From positions 1-14,111 of the forward strand of contig CAZTIB010000192.1 of assembly GCA_964613615.1 (NCBI GenBank): 14,111 bases of DNA. The letters run 5' to 3'. Made by a program: the position numbers and the translations under genes. The notes below the pieces were generated by a model that saw nothing but the letters and a program-made list of their open reading frames with translations, did no database searches and was not told the DNA's origin. Source of the DNA: J054 sp964613615. GTDB lineage: Bacteria > Pseudomonadota > Gammaproteobacteria > Steroidobacterales > GCA-2729495. Shown in pieces: positions 5,248 through 11,816 of the stretch (the stretch's first letter is position 1; each line of letters begins with the position of its first letter).

Positions 5248-8181
5248 ATGCCCCGGTCTTTGCCAGACGGTATCCTTGGCCGGATGGATGACCTCAGCAA
5301 TGCCGCGGGCCTGGATTTCCGGGCCATCCTCGATGCTGCGCCGGACGGCATGGTGCTGGTGGAAACGGACGGCCGCATCCTGCTGGCCAACCAGGAGATG
5401 GAGGCCCTGTTCGGCTACAGCCGCGAGGAGTTGATCGGCCAACCGGTGGAAATGCTGGTGCCGCGGGCGTCGCGGCAGGGGCACCCGGAGCTGCGCGACA
5501 GCTACATGCAGGAGTCCCAGGCCCGGGGCATGGCGGGTGGGCGAATTCTCAGCGGGCTGCGCAAGGACGGCACGCCGCTGCCGATATCCATCAGCCTCAG
5601 CGTCACACACGCTGGCGCCAAAGAGGTGGTGCTGGCGACTGTCCGCGATCTGACGGTCCAGGCCCGGGAAACGGCTGAACTTCGGCGCCAGACACTCGAG
5701 TCCACCCTGCTGCTGCGCGCCGCCGACATTGCGGCCGAGGCCGAGACGGTGAATGTCGCCCTGCGGGGGATCATCGACGCGGTCTGCGCGGCCACGGGCT
5801 GGCCCATTGGCCATGCCTACACGGTCTGCCCGAAGAACCCGGACACGCTGCTGCCGGGCGACCACTGGTGCCTGGGCGAGAGTGACGCGTACCGCAAGTT
5901 TCGTGATCTTGGCAAAGACCAGGTTTTTTGCTGCGGAGAAGGGCTGCCCGGCCGGGTGTTGCAATCGGGCGAGGTGGCATGGATCGAAGATATCGAACAG
6001 GACGCCAACTTTACGCGGACCAATGCTGCGCAAGCAGCCGGCGTGCGTTCTGCGTTCGCGATCCCGGTGTCCCTCGGTGGTGAAGTGGAAGGCGTGCTGG
6101 AGTTCTTCGCCGCGGAAGTGCTGCCCCGGGACGAAGAATTCGTGCAGATCATGGGCAAAGTCGGCGAGCAGCTCAGCCGGGTATTCGAGCGCTCGAAGGC
6201 GCAGCGCGAGATCGTTCGCCGCGAGCAGCTCATTGAATCCATGATTCAGAACGTGCCGGGCGCCGTCTACCGTTACATGGATCACGGTGAAGACAGTGGT
6301 GGCCAGATCATGGAACTGATGACCGAGGAGATCGAGTCAATCTGCGGTATGCCGCCAGCGCATTTCATCAACCATGGCGTCGGCCGAATCGGCAAGCTCA
6401 TCTGTCCCAACGATCAGGAACGGGTGCAACAGACCGTTATGGCCGCGATGCAGTCGGGCGATGCCTTCGACATCGAGTACCAGGTAATCCATGCTGACGG
6501 ACACCTGCGATGGGTCAATTCCCGGGGCAAGTGCAGCGTTGATCAAACCACCGGGCGTACCATCGTGGACGGCACGCTGTTCGATGTCACCGAGCGCAAG
6601 GAAGCGGAATTGACGCTGAAGGCTGCCCAGCTGGCAGCCGAGCAGGCCAACATCGCGAAGAGCGCGTTCCTGGCCAACATGAGCCACGAACTGCGCACGC
6701 CGTTGAATGCCATTCTCGGTTACAGCGAGATGCTGATGGAGGAGGCCGAGGACCTCGAGCAGGATGTATTCGGGCCTGACCTGAAAAAGATCAAGCAGGC
6801 CGGCAGTCACCTGCTGGCACTGATCAACGACGTGCTGGACCTGTCGAAGATTGAAGCAGGCAAGGCAGAACTGTTCGGCGAAGAGGTGAACGTCAGCGAA
6901 TTGCTGGACGAGGTGACGGCCACGGTGGCGCCGCTGGTGGCAAGGAACGGCAACAGCCTGAAGCTGGTGCGGGATGAAGATCCCGGGTCGGTCTTCCAGG
7001 ACCTGACCAAACTGAAGCAGTGTCTGCTCAACCTGCTCAGCAATGCCGCCAAGTTCACGCACGATGGCGAAGTCACGTTGCGGGTCGGTCATCAATCGAC
7101 TCCGGGCGGGGAAATGCTGGTCCTGAGCGTCGCCGATACTGGCATTGGCATCCCGGCCGACAAGATGGATTCGCTGTTTGAAGAGTTCACGCAGGCAGAC
7201 GTATCCACGACGCGGAAGTATGGCGGTACAGGTCTTGGCTTGACCATTTCGCGGCGCTTCTGCCGGATGCTCGGCGGCGACATCACGGTGCGCAGCGAGC
7301 CGGGCCAGGGATCCGAGTTCACGATCGCGGTGCCGGTGGCGTTGCCGGGCGCCGAGCGTCCTGCTCAGCCTGCCGCTGCCGTCCGGGATGTCGCAACGGA
7401 GTTGGCAAAACAGACCGATGCAGCACCGGCGCCCGGCCAGACTATTCTCGTCGTCGATGACGATCCGGAAGCCTGTGAAATTATCGAGCGCTTCCTGGTC
7501 CGTGACGGTTTCGACGTCGTGACGGCCACCAGTGGCGAAGAGGGTCTGCGCCTTGCCCACGAACTGCGACCGGCGGCCATCACGCTGGACGTGATGATGC
7601 CGGATATGGATGGCTGGGCTGTACTGCGTGCGATCAAGGCCGACCCGCACCTGGCAGAGATTCCGGTCGTGATGGTCACGATGGTGGACGACAAGAGCCG
7701 CGGGTACTCCCTCGGCGCCACCGACTACCTGACCAAACCCGTGGAGCGCGACGCGCTGGTCAAAGCCCTGCTGCGCTACCGCTGCGAGCGCGGATCCTGC
7801 CCGGTGATGGTGGTGGAAGACGATGCAGACACCCGCGCGCTGCTGGCCCGCACGCTGCAGAAAGATGGCTGGGCCGTGAACGAGGCGGCCAATGGCCAGG
7901 AGGCCCTCGAGGTGATGGAGCGTCAGGCCCCGGGGCTGGTGCTGCTGGACCTGATGATGCCGGTGATGGACGGTTTTCAGTTTCTGCACGAGATGCGGCA
8001 GCACGAAGCGTGGCAGAATATCCCGGTGATCGTGGTCACAGCCAAAGATCTGACGCCCGAGGATCAGCAAAAACTTGATGGAAGCGTCGAGCAGATCCTG
8101 GCCAAGGGCGCCTACGGCCGCGAGCAACTCATTCAGAACATCAGGCGGCTGGTGGCGTCTTCCGGCGCCGCGGCCCAATAA
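5248..8181 (+). CDS. Soluble hybrid sensor histidine kinase, PAS-GAF-PAS-HisKA-HATPase-REC-REC
   Basis: This 977-residue kinase has no membrane segment and should sense a cytoplasmic signal. Domains in order: PAS (about 24-136, ending in VRDLT), GAF (about 155-315, with GLPGRVLQSG and GVLEFF), a second PAS with its C-terminal motif (about 330-455, YRYMDHGE to DVTERK), HisKA with the phospho-accepting His480 in SHELRTPLNAILGYSE, and HATPase with the N box LLSNAAKFT (Asn599), DTGIG (630-634) and GGTGLGL (659-665). Two receivers follow: REC1 (about 731-845, Asp781, Thr811, Lys830) and REC2 (about 852-970, Asp901, Thr931, Lys953), both with complete acidic pockets. The GAF domain carries Cys194, Cys208, Cys228 and Cys229, a possible redox or ligand site, but its ligand is unknown. 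No clear ribosome binding site marks the start; Met13 at 5284 is an alternative. The stand-alone receiver 25 bases downstream is the likely partner. Confidence 0.95.
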   Translation: MPRSLPDGILGRMDDLSNAAGLDFRAILDAAPDGMVLVETDGRILLANQEMEALFGYSREELIGQPVEMLVPRASRQGHPELRDSYMQESQARGMAGGRILSGLRKDGTPLPISISLSVTHAGAKEVVLATVRDLTVQARETAELRRQTLESTLLLRAADIAAEAETVNVALRGIIDAVCAATGWPIGHAYTVCPKNPDTLLPGDHWCLGESDAYRKFRDLGKDQVFCCGEGLPGRVLQSGEVAWIEDIEQDANFTRTNAAQAAGVRSAFAIPVSLGGEVEGVLEFFAAEVLPRDEEFVQIMGKVGEQLSRVFERSKAQREIVRREQLIESMIQNVPGAVYRYMDHGEDSGGQIMELMTEEIESICGMPPAHFINHGVGRIGKLICPNDQERVQQTVMAAMQSGDAFDIEYQVIHADGHLRWVNSRGKCSVDQTTGRTIVDGTLFDVTERKEAELTLKAAQLAAEQANIAKSAFLANMSHELRTPLNAILGYSEMLMEEAEDLEQDVFGPDLKKIKQAGSHLLALINDVLDLSKIEAGKAELFGEEVNVSELLDEVTATVAPLVARNGNSLKLVRDEDPGSVFQDLTKLKQCLLNLLSNAAKFTHDGEVTLRVGHQSTPGGEMLVLSVADTGIGIPADKMDSLFEEFTQADVSTTRKYGGTGLGLTISRRFCRMLGGDITVRSEPGQGSEFTIAVPVALPGAERPAQPAAAVRDVATELAKQTDAAPAPGQTILVVDDDPEACEIIERFLVRDGFDVVTATSGEEGLRLAHELRPAAITLDVMMPDMDGWAVLRAIKADPHLAEIPVVMVTMVDDKSRGYSLGATDYLTKPVERDALVKALLRYRCERGSCPVMVVEDDADTRALLARTLQKDGWAVNEAANGQEALEVMERQAPGLVLLDLMMPVMDGFQFLHEMRQHEAWQNIPVIVVTAKDLTPEDQQKLDGSVEQILAKGAYGREQLIQNIRRLVASSGAAAQ

Positions 8182-8206
8182 TCACCGACCAATACTGCGA
8201 CTTGAA

Positions 8207-8569
8207 ATGGCAAAAATCCTGTTAGTGGAAGACAACGAGATGAACCGGGATATGCTGTCCCGGCGCTTGTTGCGCAAGGGTTTCGAAGTGGTGATGGCCG
8301 AGGACGGCGAGGCCGGGGTCAACCTGGCTGCCAGCGAGTCGCCGGACCTGATCCTGATGGACCTCAGTCTGCCCGTGATGGACGGCTGGGAGGCCACCCG
8401 CCAGATCAAGGGCAACCCGGACATGTCGGCCGTACCGATCATCGCGCTCACTGCCCATGCCATGCAGGGCGACGAGGAAAAGGCGCTGGCCGCCGGTTGC
8501 GACGATTACGACACCAAGCCCGTGAACTTCAAACGGCTGCTGGAAAAGATCGAGAAGTATCTCGCCTAG
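8207..8569 (+). CDS. Stand-alone receiver (CheY/DivK-like single-domain response regulator)
   Basis: This 120-residue protein is only a receiver domain with no output domain. It begins MAKILLVEDNEMNRDML, and has the acidic pair Glu8-Asp9, phospho-acceptor Asp52 in LILMDLSLPVMDGWE, Thr82 in IIALTAHAM and Lys104 in YDTKPVN, so it should be fully phosphorylatable. The AHAMQGDEEKALAAGCDDY region is typical of receivers found next to hybrid kinases. It lies 25 bases after the kinase gene on the same strand and is probably cotranscribed and phosphorylated by it. It would act through protein contact, as DivK and CheY do, or shuttle phosphate to a distant protein; the target is not in view. ATG 8207 is chosen because residues before it do not fit a receiver fold; the ribosome binding site is weak. 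Its TAG stop overlaps the stop of the convergent channel gene. Confidence 0.93.
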   Translation: MAKILLVEDNEMNRDMLSRRLLRKGFEVVMAEDGEAGVNLAASESPDLILMDLSLPVMDGWEATRQIKGNPDMSAVPIIALTAHAMQGDEEKALAAGCDDYDTKPVNFKRLLEKIEKYLA

Positions 8570-10509
8570 CGGTATACCTGCTGGGCCAGCACCACCACGC
8601 GATCCTGGTCGCTGAGCTCCCAGGCCTGGGCGCGATCCGGGTTCAGCCAGAGTTTCCCGCCGTTGCCGTTGCCTGTGCGCAGCCCCAGCGCGATTTCTTG
8701 TTTCTGTTGGGCAGCGAACATCAGGTCCGCGAAGCGACAGGCGCGCCCCGGTTCGACGTAGTCATCGGCCGGTCGCAGGCTGATTTCCACGCCACCGGCA
8801 CTGAGCAGCTCACGGTAAATCGGCCCGAGCTCGACCTGCTGTGAAATCTGCGCGAGCTGCGCGCTCACCGCGACGGAGCTGATGATGACATCGTCGACGC
8901 AAAGCTGGTTGACCAGTTCCTGGGCAGTTCTGACCAGCAGTTCGAGCACCAGGTGCGGGCGCTTGCCCGCCGTCTTCAGCTGATCGTCCAGCCGCAACAT
9001 GGTTCGCAGCGTACGGGCGTCCACGTCGGATTCGCCCGCCGACACGTCCGCCAGCACCGCGATGCTCTGGAAGCCTCCCAGGGACAGTTCCTTGTACGCG
9101 TTGGCTTGCACGCTGTCGCCTTCGATGAAGTGCAGGCGCAGGTTATCGAGGTGACGTTCGATCGAGTCCTCGACGCGCCGCCGGGCATCCCGTTCGGGCA
9201 CGGCAGACAAAATTGTGACCTCCGTGCCGCGCTCCGAGTGCGCATCCAGCTCCATCAGGATGTCGAAGATATTGTCGTTCCAGCCAATCAGCAGGACTTT
9301 TTCCGGCAGCCGCACCCGGGGGGTGCCGTCGCGGGCCGTGGTGGACTGATAGCTCTCGCTCGGCATTTTGAACTTGGCAGGCAAACCGCGACTCAGCAAC
9401 ACCAGCTTCTCGTCGTCGGCAATCGGGTAGTCCGGCTCGGGGTTTAGTCCCGTCTTGTGCACGACGCGGCCATCGCGCTTTTCGTCCCACGCGACACCGA
9501 TAGGCACCGCGTCGCTGAATCCGTAGCTGACCTGCCCCAGTTCCTGGTCCGCACACATCTTGATGTTGGCAACAGTGATGGTGTTACCGATCCGGTCCAG
9601 CAGTTCGCGGTATACGTCAACCAGGCCCGGGTTGCGCATCGACTGCACGATGACCTTGCTTATGACGGTGCTCGAGGACACCAGCTGGACCCGGCCCTTG
9701 CTGGCGATCTCCGCGAGCTCGTAATTGCGTTCCTGCGCGACCTCTGCAACGAGTGCGACCTCCGGTTGTGCCCACTTGGCATAGTTGACCAGCTGCAGGA
9801 TGATCTTGATGACCTCGCTGTCGCCGCTGACACCGTCGGCAGTGTCGGCGGGTGACATCACGATGATGCTGGCAGCCTGGTCGAAGGCCACCCGTTCCAG
9901 TTCGGCCAGCCGGCTCGGGTCACCGGAACGCAGGATGATCGTCAGCGGTTCCTTGTCGATGCCCGCGAGCCGCAGCGCGTCCTGCACGTCGTCGACCTCC
10001 CGGGTCGACAGCAGCACGACCCGACAGCCGGGCTGCAGCTGGGCCAGCTGGCGCAGCACCCCTAACATCTTGTTGTTCCACCCCAGCAACAGCACGTGGC
10101 CGCGTTCCTTGACCAGCGTGTCGCCCTTGCGCAGCGACTCCGTGGTATTCGCAATCACGGTCGTGACGAGCGACAGGACGGTCGCAAAGACCACCATGCC
10201 GACCAGGGTCAGGAACACCGCGTAGATGACGATGACGAGGGTCCCGCCGTAAACCGTCTCCAGCCGGCTGAGGTACAGCACACGCTGCAGCGTCCACCAC
10301 AGCGAATCCCAGAAGCCGCTGTCGATATCGCGCGGAATGCTGGCCACGTCCATGTTCTCTTCGGAGAACAGGCCGAAGAACTGTGCGCTCATGCCAATGA
10401 GTGTGGCCAGCGCGACCAGGAATAGGATAATGGCCAGTTGCCCGGCCGTTTCGCGCACGAACAGTCGCTCCAGGCGATAGCGCAGAACTTCCAGGACTTC
10501 CTTGAACAC
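8566..10509 (-). CDS. CASTOR/POLLUX-type ion channel protein with two RCK-like domains
   Basis: This 647-residue membrane protein resembles the CASTOR/POLLUX (DMI1/SYM8) cation channel family, known from plant nuclear envelopes and also found in bacteria. The N-terminal part has a membrane helix (about 24-46), a pore-like region (GFWDSLWWTLQRVLYL, 65-80) and a second strong membrane segment (about 90-118). These lead into the family-typical TESLRKGD and HVLLLGWNNKMLGVLRQLA. RCK/NAD-binding-like domains follow at about 138-290 and 403-560 (KVLLIGWNDNIFDILMEL), with a C-terminal regulatory part to 647. The K+ filter TVGYG is absent, as in the plant relatives, so ion selectivity cannot be assumed. 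The GTG start at 10509 is the first possible codon: an in-frame TGA lies 18 bases upstream, and GAGGGAG (10520-10526) is 10 bases before it. It stands alone on its strand, divergent from nnrS and convergent with the receiver. Confidence 0.9.
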   Translation of the reverse strand: MFKEVLEVLRYRLERLFVRETAGQLAIILFLVALATLIGMSAQFFGLFSEENMDVASIPRDIDSGFWDSLWWTLQRVLYLSRLETVYGGTLVIVIYAVFLTLVGMVVFATVLSLVTTVIANTTESLRKGDTLVKERGHVLLLGWNNKMLGVLRQLAQLQPGCRVVLLSTREVDDVQDALRLAGIDKEPLTIILRSGDPSRLAELERVAFDQAASIIVMSPADTADGVSGDSEVIKIILQLVNYAKWAQPEVALVAEVAQERNYELAEIASKGRVQLVSSSTVISKVIVQSMRNPGLVDVYRELLDRIGNTITVANIKMCADQELGQVSYGFSDAVPIGVAWDEKRDGRVVHKTGLNPEPDYPIADDEKLVLLSRGLPAKFKMPSESYQSTTARDGTPRVRLPEKVLLIGWNDNIFDILMELDAHSERGTEVTILSAVPERDARRRVEDSIERHLDNLRLHFIEGDSVQANAYKELSLGGFQSIAVLADVSAGESDVDARTLRTMLRLDDQLKTAGKRPHLVLELLVRTAQELVNQLCVDDVIISSVAVSAQLAQISQQVELGPIYRELLSAGGVEISLRPADDYVEPGRACRFADLMFAAQQKQEIALGLRTGNGNGGKLWLNPDRAQAWELSDQDRVVVLAQQVYR

Positions 10510-10633
10510 CGGCTGGCCGCTCCCTCAGGACCGCGAAGTGTCTCGACGGGATTGCGCACCCTGTCGCCGAGCTCTCGATGCCCAGTATCTTAACCTTGTG
10601 GCGCCGGGCGATGAACTATCATGCGTCAGCGAT
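10510..10633. promoter_or_regulatory. Divergent intergenic region between the channel gene and nnrS
   Basis: These 124 bases separate two genes read away from each other and should hold both promoters. I looked for an FNR/NNR-type palindrome (TTGAT or TTGAC, four bases, then the inverted half), which often controls nnrS, and found none. A TATCAT at 10617-10622 is a fair -10 match, but its partner TTGTGG at 10596 is only 15 bases away and the transcript would start about 5 bases before the nnrS ATG. Promoters are therefore not assigned. The region is too short to hold another gene. Confidence 0.4.
10520..10526 (-). promoter_or_regulatory. Ribosome binding site of the channel gene (supports a GTG start)
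   Basis: The minus strand reads GAGGGAG, 10 bases before GTG 10509. The in-frame TGA at 10525-10527 overlaps this site, so translation cannot begin further upstream. Confidence 0.65.
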
Positions 10634-11803
10634 ATGTCCCCTAACAGCCCCAGCTTTCTCAGCTACGCGTTTCGTCCGTTCTTCCTGTGCAACGGCTGGT
10701 TCGCGATCGCTATCGTAGCGCTGTGGACGCTCGGGTTGCACGGTTTCAGTGCGCTGGGTATGGGCAGCCCCGACCCGCTGTGGCACGCCCACGAAATGCT
10801 CTTCGGTTTCGTCATGGCGGCTGTCGCGGGTTTTGCGTTGACCGCGGTGGCAACCTGGACCGGCCGGCCCCCGCTCCGCGGGGCCATCCTTGTCGGGTTG
10901 CTGGCGGCCTGGCTGGCCGGCCGGGGGGCCATGTTGTGGGTGACGGTGCTGCCTGCCGGTCTCCGCGTGTCACTCGATCTGCTGTTCCCGGTGCTGCTCG
11001 CACTGGTCTTCGCCAGGGAGGTAATCGCCGGGGCGAGCCGACGCAACCTGCCGATCGTTGCGATTATCCTGCTGCTGGCGGCGCTGAATCTCGGTTATCA
11101 CCTTGGCACGCTGCGATGGTTACCCGGATTTGAGCGACCGGCGATCTACCTTGCGATGCACCTGGTGCTGCTGCTGATTACAGTGATTGCCGGGCGCATC
11201 GTGCCGAGCTTTACCGCGAACTGGTTGCGCCTGCGCGGCGAGGCGCGCTTGCCGACCGCCGGCGGCGCACTTGAACCGCTGGTCGTGGTGGCGACTCTCG
11301 GTACCGGACTGGCCGCAGCGATTGCGCCCTGGTCGATGTGGGTCGGTGGGCTCGCAGTCGCTGCGGCGGTCCTGCACGGCCTGCGCCTGGCGCGGTGGCG
11401 GGGTCTCGCGACCACGTCCGAGCCACTCGTATTGATTCTGCACGTCGCCTACGCGTGGTTCCCGGTGGGCTACGCGTTGCTGGCCGTTGCCGCGTTCACG
11501 AACTGGTTGCCGCCGACGGCCGCCGTGCATGCGCTGGCAATGGGCGTGACCGGCAGCATGATCCTGGCCGTGACCACACGGGTGGCGCTGGGTCACACCG
11601 GCCGGCCACTGCACGCGGCGCCACTGACGGTTCTCGCTTACGGCATCTTTACGTTAGCGGTTGCCGCGCGCGTGCTCGGTCCGTTGTCAGCCAGCGCTTA
11701 TCTCGCCTGGATCGACGTGGCGGCGGCTGGGTGGGTCGCGAGCTTTGCGTTAGTCAGCTGGGTGTACTGGCCGATTCTGACCGGGCCCCGCCCGGACGCC
11801 TGA
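10634..11803 (+). CDS. nnrS: NnrS family haem/copper membrane protein
   Basis: NnrS is a polytopic inner-membrane protein that binds haem and copper and protects cells against nitric oxide, in denitrifiers and in pathogens such as Vibrio cholerae; its reaction is not settled. This copy has 389 residues, the normal length, and is hydrophobic throughout with about 12 membrane segments. Family signatures are all present: FLSYAFRPFFL at the N-terminus (8-18), WHAHEMLFGF (50-59) with the conserved histidines, GRIVPSFTANWL (187-198), LHVAYAWFPVG (269-279) and MGVTGSMILAVTTRVALGH (303-321). ATG 10634 is chosen because family proteins start just before the FLSY motif; the upstream in-frame extension from 10502 is unlike a membrane protein. 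No strong ribosome binding site is visible. The stop lies 13 bases before the TonB-dependent receptor start, so the two are probably cotranscribed. No nitrite or nitric oxide reductase genes are in view. Confidence 0.95.
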   Translation: MSPNSPSFLSYAFRPFFLCNGWFAIAIVALWTLGLHGFSALGMGSPDPLWHAHEMLFGFVMAAVAGFALTAVATWTGRPPLRGAILVGLLAAWLAGRGAMLWVTVLPAGLRVSLDLLFPVLLALVFAREVIAGASRRNLPIVAIILLLAALNLGYHLGTLRWLPGFERPAIYLAMHLVLLLITVIAGRIVPSFTANWLRLRGEARLPTAGGALEPLVVVATLGTGLAAAIAPWSMWVGGLAVAAAVLHGLRLARWRGLATTSEPLVLILHVAYAWFPVGYALLAVAAFTNWLPPTAAVHALAMGVTGSMILAVTTRVALGHTGRPLHAAPLTVLAYGIFTLAVAARVLGPLSASAYLAWIDVAAAGWVASFALVSWVYWPILTGPRPDA

Positions 11804-11816
11804 GTTCAGCTTGTCA

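Noticed and set aside
4789..6285. Open minus-strand frame of about 500 codons across the NlpC/P60 and kinase genes
   Set aside because: It spans two well-supported plus-strand genes and their gap, has no recognisable motif and has composition typical of an antisense shadow.
6337..8178. Long open frame on the minus strand, antisense to the hybrid kinase gene
   Set aside because: The opposite strand encodes a complete kinase with all motifs. The antisense product has no recognisable domain and is rich in His, Arg and Gln as expected from reading GC-rich codons backwards.
10502..10633. N-terminal extension of nnrS from an in-frame start at 10502
   Set aside because: The 44 extra residues are hydrophilic, unlike the family N-terminus, and would overlap the start of the divergent channel gene. 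The family begins just before FLSYAFRPFF.
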